Source: Microbacterium sp. AZCO
GTDB lineage: Bacteria; Actinomycetota; Actinomycetes; Actinomycetales; Microbacteriaceae
NCBI RefSeq assembly: GCF_039614715.1
Contig: NZ_CP154857.1
Location: 3,968,001-4,032,000 of the forward strand
Direction of reading: 5' to 3'
Length of the DNA: 64,000 bases
Part shown: positions 16,601-25,703 of the stretch, piece by piece
Layout: each line of letters starts with the position of its first letter
Numbering within the stretch: position 1 is the first letter of the stretch
The notes under the pieces: model-generated
What the model was told of the DNA's origin: nothing
The model's database searches: none
Seen by the model: the letters and a program-made list of their open reading frames with translations, nothing else
Made by a program: the position numbers and the translations under genes

Positions 16601-18973
16601 GTGGCCTACTTCAGCGACGGCGCCCGATGGATCGAGCCGCACGAGGAGACCGTGCCCGAGGCCGGCTCGCGGCCCGCGCATCTGCTGCGCGGCACGGCCG
16701 AGCTCGACCGGCCGGTCACTGCGGCGGTGGTCACGGCGACCGCGCACGGCGTCTACGAGCTCTTCGTCAACGGCGAGCGGGTCGGCGATCAGGAGCTCAC
16801 CCCGGGCTTCACCGCCTACCGCAGTCGCCTGCAGGTGCAGACCTGGGATGTCGCGGCGCTCCTCCGCCCCGGTGAGAACGTCGTCGCGGCGATCCTGAGC
16901 GACGGGTGGTTCCGCGGGCGGCATGGTTTCGAGCGGCATGCCGACGGCTTCGGCACCCGCACGGCCTTCATCGCCGAGCTCACGGTGACCCACGACGACG
17001 GCTCGGCGACGACCGCATCGACGGGGTCGGCGTGGCGCTCGCACCCCGGCCACATCCTGCGGGCCGACCTCATGGACGGACAGGGCGTCGACTTCCGGCT
17101 GCTCGACCCGGACTGGGCCCGCCCGGGCGGCGGTGAGGACGGCTGGTGGCCCGTGGGCATCGGCGAAGGCGGGCTCTACGACGACGCCGCGAGGTTCATC
17201 GCCGAGGAGTCGGCGCCCGTCCGCCGCATGGAGGAGCTCGCGCCCGTCTCGCTCAGCCGGCCGAAGCCCGGCACGGTCGTCGTCGACTTCGGCCAGAACA
17301 TCAACGGGTGGGTGCGGCTCTCGCGCCTCGGGGCGGCGGGGGTGCGGACCGTGCTGACCCACGGCGAGGTGCTCGGCGCCGGGGGCGAGGTGAGCACCGA
17401 GAACATCCGCGCGTTCGACTTCGCGGCGCGGACGCCGCTGCCCGCCGGCCAGGTCGACGAGGTCATCTCGGCCGGGCGCGACGGCGATGTGTTCGAGCCC
17501 CGTCACACCACTCACGGCTTCCGGTACGTGCAGCTCGACGGAGCCCCGGACGACCTCGAGCCCGCCGATCTGCGCGCCGTCGTCGTGCACACCGACCTCA
17601 CGCGTGTCGGCACCTTCCGCTCGAGCGACCCGCGGCTCGACGCCCTCCACGAGGCGACCATGTGGAGCCTGCGCGACAACGCGTGCGACATCCCGACCGA
17701 CTGCCCGCAGCGCGAGCGCTCGGGCTTCACGGGCGACTGGCAGATCTTCGTCGCGACAGCTGCGCAGCTCTACGACGTGCGAGCCTTCTCGGAGAAGTGG
17801 CTGCGCGATCTCGCGGTCGACCAGTGGGACGACGGCCGCGTGCCGACGATCGTGCCCAGCCCCGCCGGCAACGGACCCTCCGGACGCTGGCTCGACGACA
17901 TGTCGGCGGGCTCCGCGGGCTGGGGCGACGCGGCGGTCATCGTGCCGTGGGAGCTGTGGCGCGCGTACGGCGACCTCGACGCGCTGCGTCGCGCACTGCC
18001 GGCCGCCGTGCGGTGGGTCGACTTCGCCGCCGGGGCGGCGGCCGGGGCGCGGCATCCGGATCGCGCCGCTGTGCGGCCCGTGCCCGCTGAGCACGAGGAC
18101 TCGCTCTGGGACACCGGCTTCCACTTCGGAGAGTGGCTCGAGCCGGGCGTCGCGCCCAACCCCGACCCGAGCGTCGACCACGGCATCGTCGCGACGGCGT
18201 TCCTGCACCGCTCGGCGACACTGCTGGCACGGATGCTGCGCCTCGCCGCCGACGATCGGGCCGACCGCTACGCACGCATCGCCGACCGCGCCGCGCATGC
18301 CTGGCGCGCCGAGTACCTCGCGCCCGACGGCACGATCGCCGAGGAGTCGCAGGCGAACTACGCCCGCGCTCTCGCGTTCGGGCTCATCCCCGCCGACCTC
18401 CGCCCTGCGGCGGCCGACCGGCTCGCCGCGCTCGTCGGTCAGAACGGCGGACGACTCACCACCGGCTTCCTCAGCACGGGCCAGCTGCTCCCGGCATTGG
18501 CCGAGGAGGGGCTCGTCGACGAGGCGTTCGCTCTGCTGTTCTCCACCGGCATCCCGTCGTGGCTCGAGATGGTCGACCGCGGTGCGACGACCGTGTGGGA
18601 GTGGTGGGACGGCGTCGACGAGGGCGACGTGCGCGGATCGCTCAACCACTACAGCAAGGGCGCCGTCGTGTCGTTCCTGTACGAGTGGATCGCCGGCATC
18701 CGTCTTCCCGCCGATCCCGCCGACGGCGAGGCGGCGTACCGCCGCGTCACGATCGCCCCGCACGTCGGCGGAGGCCTGACGCACGCTTCGGCGACGATCG
18801 ACACCCCGAGCGGACCGGTCGCGTCGGCGTGGCGCCTCGAGGACGGCGTCTTCCGGATCGACGTCACGGTGCCGGACGGCACCGTCGCGCAGGTGCGTCT
18901 TCCCGACGGCACGACCTCGGTGCTATGCGGAGGCTCGGCCTCTTACGCCTGCTCCGTCGACGACCGGGCGTAG
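16601..18973 (+). CDS. GH78 alpha-L-rhamnosidase
   Basis: A 790-residue cytoplasmic enzyme, without signal peptide, that removes terminal alpha-L-rhamnose from plant glycosides and polysaccharides. N-terminal beta domains contain YELFVNGERVGDQ and the DFGQNINGWVRL signature of bacterial rhamnosidases. The (alpha/alpha)6 barrel carries CPQRERSGFTGDW (C368 to W380, with the acidic residues at the active site) and WEWWDG with E667 as candidate base, then SLNHYSKG. The short N-terminus lacks the extra modules of secreted homologues, so it probably acts on imported rhamnosides. It is convergent with the IclR gene with 11 bp between them. Confidence 0.9.
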   Translation: MAYFSDGARWIEPHEETVPEAGSRPAHLLRGTAELDRPVTAAVVTATAHGVYELFVNGERVGDQELTPGFTAYRSRLQVQTWDVAALLRPGENVVAAILSDGWFRGRHGFERHADGFGTRTAFIAELTVTHDDGSATTASTGSAWRSHPGHILRADLMDGQGVDFRLLDPDWARPGGGEDGWWPVGIGEGGLYDDAARFIAEESAPVRRMEELAPVSLSRPKPGTVVVDFGQNINGWVRLSRLGAAGVRTVLTHGEVLGAGGEVSTENIRAFDFAARTPLPAGQVDEVISAGRDGDVFEPRHTTHGFRYVQLDGAPDDLEPADLRAVVVHTDLTRVGTFRSSDPRLDALHEATMWSLRDNACDIPTDCPQRERSGFTGDWQIFVATAAQLYDVRAFSEKWLRDLAVDQWDDGRVPTIVPSPAGNGPSGRWLDDMSAGSAGWGDAAVIVPWELWRAYGDLDALRRALPAAVRWVDFAAGAAAGARHPDRAAVRPVPAEHEDSLWDTGFHFGEWLEPGVAPNPDPSVDHGIVATAFLHRSATLLARMLRLAADDRADRYARIADRAAHAWRAEYLAPDGTIAEESQANYARALAFGLIPADLRPAAADRLAALVGQNGGRLTTGFLSTGQLLPALAEEGLVDEAFALLFSTGIPSWLEMVDRGATTVWEWWDGVDEGDVRGSLNHYSKGAVVSFLYEWIAGIRLPADPADGEAAYRRVTIAPHVGGGLTHASATIDTPSGPVASAWRLEDGVFRIDVTVPDGTVAQVRLPDGTTSVLCGGSASYACSVDDRA

Positions 18974-18984
18974 CCGTCCAGGGA

Positions 18985-19803
18985 TCAGGCGGCGCGCAGT
19001 CGCACCGAGATGTCGTCGGCCGTCGCGCGAAGCCGCTCGAGGAGGGGTCCGCGCAGAGAGGCGAGGTCGTGGCGGGTCGTGGCGACGGCGATGTTGATCG
19101 CCGCGACCGGGCGAGGGTCGCGCCCGAACACCGGCACCGAGACCGACCGCAGCCCCGCGGCGACCTCCTCGTCCTGCACGGCGTAGCCCTGCGCGCGGAT
19201 CGGCGCGAGGCGCTGCTCGAGCTCATCGACGGAGCCCGCCGCGTTGGGCCCGGCATCCGCCCGGAAGACATGGCGGGCCAGGGTCTCCCGCAGCTCGTCG
19301 GGGGAGAGGTAGGAGAGCAGAAGCTTGCCCATCGAGGTGTAGGGGGCGGGCAGCGTCGACCCCACCTGGATGTTCGCGGTCACGAGGTCCTGGTTGCGCA
19401 GCCGTGCGAGATAGAGCACCTCGTCGCCGCGGAGCACGCCCAGATTGACGGTCTCCCCGGTCTGCTCGGCCAGGTGGCGCAGTGGCTGCTCACTCAGCTG
19501 CACGAGGCTCGAGCCGCGCAGCGCGGCCGAGCCGAGCGTGAGCACGGCGACGCCCGGCTGAAGCGATCCGTCGGTGGAGCGCTCGATGAAGCCCTCCTCC
19601 TCAAGCGTCGCCACCACACGGAACGCGGTGGGCATCGGGATGCCGGTGCGGTCGCAGATCTCGCGCAGCTTGAGGCTCGTCGTCGACTCGTCGAAGAGCC
19701 GCAGCACGTCGAGGCCCTTCGCGAGCGCCTCGATGCGGTAGCGGTTCGCGGGCTTGGAAGCCTCGTCGCCGCCGTCGGCGTCGGCCGGCACAGGGGCTTT
19801 CAT
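18985..19803 (-). CDS. IclR-family regulator
   Basis: A 272-residue regulator. A winged helix-turn-helix covers about residues 22-85 (KLREICDRTGIPMPTAFRVV), followed by the IclR effector domain with AAGLRSVSVPVFG near 215. It has an acidic N-terminal tail. On the minus strand TACGGT sits eight bases before the ATG with no ribosome site, so the transcript may be nearly leaderless. It probably controls the neighbouring CMD/SDR/FAH catabolic genes; IclR proteins often respond to aromatic or sugar-acid intermediates. Confidence 0.85.
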   Translation of the reverse strand: MKAPVPADADGGDEASKPANRYRIEALAKGLDVLRLFDESTTSLKLREICDRTGIPMPTAFRVVATLEEEGFIERSTDGSLQPGVAVLTLGSAALRGSSLVQLSEQPLRHLAEQTGETVNLGVLRGDEVLYLARLRNQDLVTANIQVGSTLPAPYTSMGKLLLSYLSPDELRETLARHVFRADAGPNAAGSVDELEQRLAPIRAQGYAVQDEEVAAGLRSVSVPVFGRDPRPVAAINIAVATTRHDLASLRGPLLERLRATADDISVRLRAA

Positions 19804-19842
19804 GGTGCGAAACCGTATCCGGGCAGGGCGCTCAGCGCAAAC

Positions 19843-20391
19843 CTAGACACGGAAGACCCGCAGCTGCAGGGCGAGGGTCGAGTAGTAGCCGACGAGCGTC
19901 GTGAGCTCGAAGACCACCGGCGTGCCGAGGGCGGCGGCCGCGGCATCCCATTCTTCGTCCGTCAGGTCGCCGTCCAGAAGAGCCGTCACCGTGCGCCCCA
20001 CGACCCGCTCGTCGTCGGGCAGGCCGTCGACGCGCTGGTCGCCGAGGGCCAGGATCTCGTCGTCGGTGAGCCCCGCCGCCCGTCCGACGGGTTCGTGCGC
20101 GGAGCGCTCGAACGCCGAGTCCCACCGCGCGGCGACCAGGAGGATCGCGATCTCGCGAGCCCGGTCGGACAGCGAGGTGCGATATCGCAGCGCGGCGCCG
20201 ACCTCCTGCAGGGCTGCGCCGACGGACGGCGACTGCAGCAGAGCGTTGAACGGGCCGGTGAGCGACCCGTCCGGGTGAGTGAGCGCGAAGTGCTGCGGAC
20301 CGGAGCCACGGGGTCCTCCCGTGATCGCGTCGTAGAGCGTGCGCTGCTCGGCGTCTAGGGCCGAGGGAGGAAGCAGAGGGATGCGCGGCAC
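19843..20391 (-). CDS. Carboxymuconolactone decarboxylase (AhpD-like) family protein
   Basis: A 182-residue helical protein of the CMD/AhpD family. I chose GTG at 20391 because AAGGAGG lies six bases upstream; a longer ATG start at 20445 has no such site. The pattern YRTSLSDRAREIAILLVAARW is the family core, but the CxxC pair of AhpD peroxidases is missing, so a lyase or unknown role is likelier than thiol peroxidase. It is divergent from the first SDR gene and shares a roughly 100-bp control region with it. Confidence 0.75.
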   Translation of the reverse strand: MPRIPLLPPSALDAEQRTLYDAITGGPRGSGPQHFALTHPDGSLTGPFNALLQSPSVGAALQEVGAALRYRTSLSDRAREIAILLVAARWDSAFERSAHEPVGRAAGLTDDEILALGDQRVDGLPDDERVVGRTVTALLDGDLTDEEWDAAAAALGTPVVFELTTLVGYYSTLALQLRVFRV

Positions 20392-20497
20392 GGCTGGCCT
20401 CCTTCGTGGAACGGCGCGAATTGACAGGACCCGCTCCATCAGCATACATTCATCAAGCGAAAGTTAGTTTCATCGAATGAAGTGCAAGGAGGCGCGG

Positions 20498-21298
20498 ATG
20501 TCCGGCACCGCCCATGCTCCCCTCGAGGTCCAGGCGAACACCGACTGGCTGGGGCTGCGCGGAGCGCGCGTCGTCGTCGCCGGCGCGGGCGGCATCGGAG
20601 GCGCGTGTGCGCTCGCCTACGCCGCCGCCGGGGCATCCGTCGTCGTCGTCGACCGGGATGCTGCCGCGCTCGCGGCCCTCGCGTCGGCGCCGGGCACTGC
20701 GGCAGCCGAGCGGTTCGAAACGATCGCGGCAGACCTGTCCGGGCACGGATCGGGGGAGCGCGTCATCGCCGAGGCGGTCGAGCGACTCGGCGGCATCGAC
20801 GTGCTGCTGCACGCCGTCGGCATCAACGACCGCCGCCCGATCCTCGAGTTCACCGAGGACGAGTGGGAGCGCGTCATGCGCATCAACCTCTTCACCCTCT
20901 TCGGCCTCGCCCAGGCCGCCGGCCGCCGGATGGTCGAGCAGGGCCACGGGCGAGTGCTGGCGCTCTCGAGCGTCTCGGGCCTGCTCGCCCACCATTCGCA
21001 TGGGCCGTACGCGGCGTCCAAGGGCGGCATCAACCAGCTGCTCCGCGTGATGGCGCGCGAGTGGGCGGCATCCGGTGTCACCGTCAACGCGCTCGCGCCC
21101 GGCTACATCGAGACTCCGCTGACCGCCGGGCACCTGTCGAAGCCCGGCAAGCGGGAGGAGCTCGAGAGCCTCGTTCCCGCGGGCCGGCTCGGCACGCCCG
21201 ACGAGCTCACGGGCCCCGCACTCTTCCTGTCGTCGCGTCATGCGGGCTTCATCACGGGCCACATCATGTACATCGACGGCGGACGCACACTGGTCTGA
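20498..21298 (+). CDS. Short-chain dehydrogenase/reductase (SDR) A
   Basis: A 266-residue NAD(P)-dependent oxidoreductase. ATG at 20498 has AAGGAGG five bases upstream; the ATG at 20477 is poorer. Rossmann GAGGIGG (TGxxxGxG type) appears near residue 32, then a catalytic Ser in ALSSVSG, YAASKGG with Tyr/Lys, and a C-terminal MYIDGG. It leads an operon with a second SDR, two FAH hydrolases and a nucleoside hydrolase-like gene. In non-phosphorylating L-rhamnose or L-fucose routes two SDRs and an FAH hydrolase act in series, which fits but is not proven. Confidence 0.85.
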   Translation: MSGTAHAPLEVQANTDWLGLRGARVVVAGAGGIGGACALAYAAAGASVVVVDRDAAALAALASAPGTAAAERFETIAADLSGHGSGERVIAEAVERLGGIDVLLHAVGINDRRPILEFTEDEWERVMRINLFTLFGLAQAAGRRMVEQGHGRVLALSSVSGLLAHHSHGPYAASKGGINQLLRVMAREWAASGVTVNALAPGYIETPLTAGHLSKPGKREELESLVPAGRLGTPDELTGPALFLSSRHAGFITGHIMYIDGGRTLV

Positions 21299-21318
21299 TC
21301 AAGAGAAGGGATCGACGG

Positions 21319-22098
21319 ATGACGCAGATCTTCCCCCGCTTCGCGGGCAAGACGGTGCTCGTCACGGGCGCCGGCACGGGCTTCGGCGCCGAGGTCGCGG
21401 TGCGCGCCGCGCAGGAGGGCGCGAGGGTCGCCGTGCACTACCGCTCGTCGAAGGCGGGCGCCGAGGCGACGCTGCAGCGCATCCGCGAGGCGGGCAGCGA
21501 CGGCATCCTCGTGCAGGGCGATATCGGCTCGTGGGCCGAGATCAAGCGCATGGCCGACGAGGTGTGGGAGGCGTTCGGCGTGCTCGACGTGCTCGTCAAC
21601 AACGTCGGCGACGTCTCGAGCGAGCAGATGTCGTGGCGCGACCTCACGCAGGAGGCCCTCGACGCGGTCGTCGACGTCGACGTCAAGGGGACGCTCCTCA
21701 TGACTCACGAGTTCGGCGAGCGGATGCTCGAGCAGGGCCACGGCAACATCATCAACGTCGGCTCGACGGTCATCGTGCGCGGGTCGCCTCGGGCTCCGCA
21801 GTACGCCGCGGCGAAGTACGCGATCCTCGGCATCACGAAGTCGTACGCCAAGGTGCTCGCTCCCGCCGTGCGGGTCAACACGTTCGCGCCTGGCTTCATG
21901 GAGACCGAGCGGCTGCTGCAGCGCGAGGACTGGAAGTCGGGCCGCCGCGAGGTGCTCATCTCGCAGACGCCGATGGGCCACATCCCGCCACCCGAGTTCG
22001 TCGCGGGCACGTGCCTGTGGCTCGCGACCGACGAGTCGGCGCATCTGACCGGCGGCTACCTGCTCGCCGACGGCGGCTTCAACATGGTCGGCGCGTAG
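21319..22098 (+). CDS. Short-chain dehydrogenase/reductase (SDR) B
   Basis: A 259-residue SDR, 20 bp after SDR A, with an AAGGG ribosome site. Cofactor motif TGAGTGFG, NNVGD loop, catalytic Ser in NVGSTV and the active-site YAAAKYA are all present; the C-terminus is YLLADGGFNMVGA. The HYRSSKAG stretch after the second strand suggests NADPH over NADH. Likely oxidises or reduces a sugar-acid or keto-acid intermediate handed between SDR A and the FAH enzymes. Confidence 0.85.
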   Translation: MTQIFPRFAGKTVLVTGAGTGFGAEVAVRAAQEGARVAVHYRSSKAGAEATLQRIREAGSDGILVQGDIGSWAEIKRMADEVWEAFGVLDVLVNNVGDVSSEQMSWRDLTQEALDAVVDVDVKGTLLMTHEFGERMLEQGHGNIINVGSTVIVRGSPRAPQYAAAKYAILGITKSYAKVLAPAVRVNTFAPGFMETERLLQREDWKSGRREVLISQTPMGHIPPPEFVAGTCLWLATDESAHLTGGYLLADGGFNMVGA

Positions 22099-22108
22099 GC
22101 GTCCGCTC

Positions 22109-22128
22109 CTTCGACACGCTCAGGAACC
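22109..22128 (+). repeat. 20-bp intergenic repeat, copy 1
   Basis: CTTCGACACGCTCAGGAACC. The reverse complement recurs at 56097-56116 with 18 of 20 bases identical. Likely a dispersed REP-like element of this genus. Confidence 0.5.
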
Positions 22129-22141
22129 TGGAGAGACACAC

Positions 22142-23017
22142 ATGAAACTCATCACCTTCGACGGCGGCCGCGTCGGCCGCCTTGAGCTCGAAGAAGGCAC
22201 CGTCATCGAACTCGACGTGCCCTCGACGCGCGAGTACTTCGAGCGCGGCGGCGACGTTCGCGAGACGGGCGAGCGGCTGAACTACGCCGACGTGAAGCTC
22301 GAGGCGCCCATCCGCCCCAAGAAGTTCTTCCACACGGCGGGCAACTTCGCCGACCACCACAACGAGCTCACGGCCGTCGACTGGTCGCACCCCGTGCACA
22401 AGGGCATCGTGTTCTTCCAGAACCTCGACGCGATCATCGGCCCCGACGACGACATCGTCTACCCCGAGGGCCTGACGAAGGAGCTCGACTACGAGCTCGA
22501 GCTTGCGATCGTGATCGGCAAGTCGGGCAAGTTCTTCGGACCGGACGAGGCTGAGGACTACATCGCCGGCTTCACGGTCTTCAACGACATCACGGCGCGG
22601 GACATCCAGCGCAAGGAGATGGAGTCCGGCGTCTTCTCGTTCTCCAAGGGCATCGACACCTTCTGCCCCATCGGGCCGTGGATCGTCACGAAGGACGAGA
22701 TCCCCGACATGCACAACCTCGCGATGCAGCTGCGTGTCAACGGCGAGGTGCGTCAGCAGGGCAGCACCAACCAGACCCGCATCCGCTGGCCGCACCTCGT
22801 GGCCTACCACTCGCCGCAGGTCTACAGCGCCGGCGACCTCATCACGACCGGCACCATCTCGGGCGTCGCGGCCGTGCAGCAGAACCCGTTCGACTTCTAC
22901 CTCCAGCCCGGCGACGTCGTCGAGGCCGAGATCGAGGGCGTCGGCATCCTGCGCAACACGGTCATCTCTTGGGAGGAGCGCTACGGCGAGCCCGCACCCC
23001 AGAGGGTCGACTGGTGA
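22142..23017 (+). CDS. Fumarylacetoacetate hydrolase-family protein A
   Basis: A 291-residue member of the FAH superfamily that uses Mg/Mn to hydrolyse or decarboxylate 2,4-diketo acids and acylpyruvates. Key features: FHTAGNFADHH, DYELELAIVIGKSG with the metal-binding Glu pair, FNDITARDIQ with the third ligand Asp, and late LITTGTISGV (TGTP-like). The 4-bp GTGA overlap with the next FAH gene means tight coupling. It could be a 2,4-diketo-3-deoxy-sugar-acid hydrolase (LRA6-like) or a ring-fission product hydrolase. Confidence 0.85.
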   Translation: MKLITFDGGRVGRLELEEGTVIELDVPSTREYFERGGDVRETGERLNYADVKLEAPIRPKKFFHTAGNFADHHNELTAVDWSHPVHKGIVFFQNLDAIIGPDDDIVYPEGLTKELDYELELAIVIGKSGKFFGPDEAEDYIAGFTVFNDITARDIQRKEMESGVFSFSKGIDTFCPIGPWIVTKDEIPDMHNLAMQLRVNGEVRQQGSTNQTRIRWPHLVAYHSPQVYSAGDLITTGTISGVAAVQQNPFDFYLQPGDVVEAEIEGVGILRNTVISWEERYGEPAPQRVDW

Positions 23018-23847
23018 GGATCGCCGCTCTCGCGGGCCGGCTCGTGCTCGTCGGGCCGGACGGAACGGCGACGGATGCCGCGACCGCCTCCGACGGGCGG
23101 TTCGGCCCCGATCCCATGTCGGCCTTCGCCGACTGGGACGCGTTCCGGGCGTGGGCGGCCGACGTCTCGGACCCGGGCGTGACCCTCGACCGCGCCGAGC
23201 TCGGCCCACCCGTCCCGCGGCCGCCGCAGGTCTTCGCGATCGGCGTGAACTACCGCGAGCACGCCGACGAGGCCGGCTACCCACCCAACAGCCTCCCCGT
23301 GACGTTCACGAAGTTCCCCTCGAGCCTCACGGGGCCCGAGGCCACCGTGACGCTCCCCGAGGGCAACGTCGACTGGGAGGTCGAGCTCGTCGTCGCGATC
23401 GGCAGGGGCGGCCACGGCATCCGTCGCGAAGAAGCCTGGCAGCACGTCGCGGGCCTCACGATCGGCCAGGACCTCTCGGAGCGGGTCGCGCAGCTCGAGG
23501 GCACTCGTCCGCAGTTCAGCCTCGCGAAGTCGCACCCCGGCTTCTCTCCCACCGGTCCGTGGCTCGTCACGCCCGACGAGTTCGCCGACCCCGCTGATCT
23601 CGCGATCTCGTGCGCGCTCGACGGCGAGACCCTGCAGGACTCGCGCACGTCGCGCATGATCTACGACATCCCCGAGCTCATCTTCCGGCTGTCGGCGGTC
23701 GTGACCCTCCTGCCCGGAGACCTCATCTTCACCGGCACTCCGTCGGGCATCGGGAACGCACGCACGCCGAAGCGGTTCATCCACGCGGGCGAGGTGCTCA
23801 CCTCCGAGATCGAGGGCATCGGGTCTCTGACGACCCGGTTCGCGTGA
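23014..23847 (+). CDS. Fumarylacetoacetate hydrolase-family protein B
   Basis: A 277-residue FAH-superfamily protein with a short N-terminal domain. The GTG overlaps the previous stop by 4 bp. IGVNYREHADEAG, DWEVELVVAIGRGG (metal Glu residues), IGQDLSERV (metal Asp) and LIFTGTPSGIG mark the canonical fold. It resembles the acylpyruvase/isomerase type more than copy A does, so the two probably act on different substrates in one route. Confidence 0.85.
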   Translation: MRIAALAGRLVLVGPDGTATDAATASDGRFGPDPMSAFADWDAFRAWAADVSDPGVTLDRAELGPPVPRPPQVFAIGVNYREHADEAGYPPNSLPVTFTKFPSSLTGPEATVTLPEGNVDWEVELVVAIGRGGHGIRREEAWQHVAGLTIGQDLSERVAQLEGTRPQFSLAKSHPGFSPTGPWLVTPDEFADPADLAISCALDGETLQDSRTSRMIYDIPELIFRLSAVVTLLPGDLIFTGTPSGIGNARTPKRFIHAGEVLTSEIEGIGSLTTRFA

Positions 23848-24680
23848 TGGTGCGTTCGACTCTGCCGATCCGGCCCGCGTGCCGGGTCGTCATCGACAAC
23901 GACTGGGCGGGTGACCCCGACGGACTCGTCGCGCTCGCGCATCACCTCCTGTCGCCCTCGAATGAGTTGCGGGCGGTGACATCGTCGTCGCTCAACACCG
24001 TTTTCGGACCGAACGACGGCGCCGCCGATCGCGGCGCCGAGTTCGCGCGCGAGCTCGTGGACCTGTGCGGGGTGACGGTCGCGGTCGTCGCGGGACCGGA
24101 TGCCTCGTTCACCGGCATCCGGCGCGCCAATTCCGCCGCAGATGCGATCGTCGCGGAAGCCGACCGGGACGACCCGCTGCCGCTCTACGTCGTGTGCGCC
24201 GGACCGCTCACCAACGTCGCCGACGCGCTGCTGGCGCGCCCCGACCTCGCCGACGACGTCGTCCTCGTGTGGGTCGGCGGCACGACGGAGCCGGGCGGCT
24301 GGGAGTACAACCGGGCGACGGATGAGGATGCCGCCGCCTTCGTGCTCGGCACGTCGGCGCGCGTCATCCAGTACCCCCTCGAGTCGTATCGGCGGGCCCG
24401 CATCTCGGTTGCAGAGCTCGAGCACGACCTCGTGAGCACGGGCTCCGTCGGTGCTTGGCTGTGGCGGCGCTTCATCGAGCTGCCGCTCCCGCCCGGGGTC
24501 TTAGTCGGTGAGGTCTGGGCGCTCGGCGACAGCCTTCCCGTGCTCGTGACGGCCCTCGGCCGGTCGTCGTTCGAGGAGCTCTCGACCGAACCGGGCGTCC
24601 GGGAGGTCGACGCCGACGACGTGCGCCTGCTCGTCGGAGACCTGCTGGCCAAGCTCCGCCGCCACGCTGCATCCGCCTGA
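23847..24680 (+). CDS. Inosine-uridine nucleoside hydrolase-like protein
   Basis: A 277-residue protein of the nucleoside hydrolase fold. The start ATG shares a base with the previous stop (TGATG). The N-terminal metal motif reads DNDWAGDPDG where DTDPGIDD is usual, so one Asp of the calcium site is displaced, and VCAGPLTNVADAL is the second family signature. Family enzymes cleave N-ribosyl bonds. Its place at the end of an SDR/FAH operon and the altered metal motif suggest a non-purine substrate. Confidence 0.75.
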   Translation: MVRSTLPIRPACRVVIDNDWAGDPDGLVALAHHLLSPSNELRAVTSSSLNTVFGPNDGAADRGAEFARELVDLCGVTVAVVAGPDASFTGIRRANSAADAIVAEADRDDPLPLYVVCAGPLTNVADALLARPDLADDVVLVWVGGTTEPGGWEYNRATDEDAAAFVLGTSARVIQYPLESYRRARISVAELEHDLVSTGSVGAWLWRRFIELPLPPGVLVGEVWALGDSLPVLVTALGRSSFEELSTEPGVREVDADDVRLLVGDLLAKLRRHAASA

Positions 24681-24697
24681 CCCGGCCCGCCGGCCCC

Positions 24698-24781
24698 GCC
24701 ACATCGTCGGAGATCGCCGCAACGTCGGGGCGACTCGCCGCGAGCCGGCCCGACGTTGAGGTGATCTCCGACGCTGCGGCG
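24698..24781. repeat. 84-bp palindromic intergenic element, copy 1
   Basis: Starts GCCACATCGTCGGAGATCGC and ends GATCTCCGACGCTGCGGCG; the two ends are near inverted repeats. A close relative lies at 45928-46010. It fills the gap between two convergent genes and could serve as a bidirectional terminator or be a non-autonomous mobile repeat. Confidence 0.6.
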
Positions 24782-24796
24782 AGGCGCAGCAGCGCG

Positions 24797-25687
24797 TCAG
24801 CGCGAGCGCACGGCCTCGACCATGAGGGCGAGCGTCGCCTCGGCCGCGGGCTCGCCGACCATGTTGAGGAACCCGTGCACGGCGCCCCGCTGCCGCACGA
24901 GACGCACGTCGACGCCGGCGAGGGCGAGCTCGGCGGCGAAGGATTCCGCGCTCGGTCGCAGGCTGTCGCGATCGGCGGTGACGAGGAGTGTCGGAGGCAG
25001 CCCCACGACGTCGTGGCCGCCCGCGAAGGCGTAGCCGTGCTCGTCGGCCGCGGGGTCGGGCAGGTAGTTGCTGTTGAGCGCCTCACGCGTCTCGGGCGTG
25101 AAGATCAGGAAGGGCGGCAGGTCGTCGAGGATCGCCTGCAGCTCGGCGTTGGGGGCGAGGATCCCGTCGTGCACCGACGCGTAGATGAGGGCCAGGATGC
25201 TGGGCACCGTCGTCGCGCGGTCGCGCAGACGCATCGCGGCTCCCGCCGCGAGGTTGCCGCCCGCGCTCGCCCCGCCGAGCGCCACCCGGCTCGGATCGGC
25301 GCCGAACTCCGCGGCGTGGGCGACCGCCCAGTCGAACGCAGCCACGACCTGGAGAGAGGCGACGGGGAAGCGCGCACGCGGGCCCGCCGCGTCGGCCTCG
25401 GCGCGCAGCTGCTCCGGCGACGGCACCGGCGCGTCGGGAGGAGGGGGTCCCAGGGACTCGAGCGCGTCCAGCGGGGCGAGCGTGTAGTCCACGGAGACGA
25501 CCGTGATGCCCTGCTCGCTGAGGCGCCGGCCGACCTGGTCGGCCTCGGGCATCTCGAGGGTGCCGAACATGAACGCTCCGCCGTGCATCCACGCGAGCAT
25601 CGCCCCGTTCGGCTCCGCCGCCGGATACACGCGCACGCGGAAGTCGAAGCCGCCGCCCTCGAGGGCGACATCGTGGGTCTCGGTCAT
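24797..25687 (-). CDS. Alpha/beta-hydrolase fold-3 esterase (HSL family)
   Basis: A 296-residue esterase/lipase of the hormone-sensitive-lipase type. Oxyanion motif MHGGAF at 34-39, nucleophile S141 in GGASAGG, candidate acid D241 in TADRDSL and H271 in AVHGF are all present. Acts on short acyl or aryl esters in the cytoplasm. It is 16 bp downstream of another esterase, itself 6 bp downstream of the quercetinase-like gene, so all three probably form one unit. An esterase is the expected step after quercetin ring opening, which yields a depside. Confidence 0.85.
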   Translation of the reverse strand: MTETHDVALEGGGFDFRVRVYPAAEPNGAMLAWMHGGAFMFGTLEMPEADQVGRRLSEQGITVVSVDYTLAPLDALESLGPPPPDAPVPSPEQLRAEADAAGPRARFPVASLQVVAAFDWAVAHAAEFGADPSRVALGGASAGGNLAAGAAMRLRDRATTVPSILALIYASVHDGILAPNAELQAILDDLPPFLIFTPETREALNSNYLPDPAADEHGYAFAGGHDVVGLPPTLLVTADRDSLRPSAESFAAELALAGVDVRLVRQRGAVHGFLNMVGEPAAEATLALMVEAVRSR

Positions 25688-25703
25688 CTGTGATCCTCTC
25701 GCG

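Noticed and set aside
19843-20445. ATG start at 20445 for the CMD-family gene
   Set aside because: The GTG at 20391 has AAGGAGG six bases upstream and matches the family's usual N-terminus.
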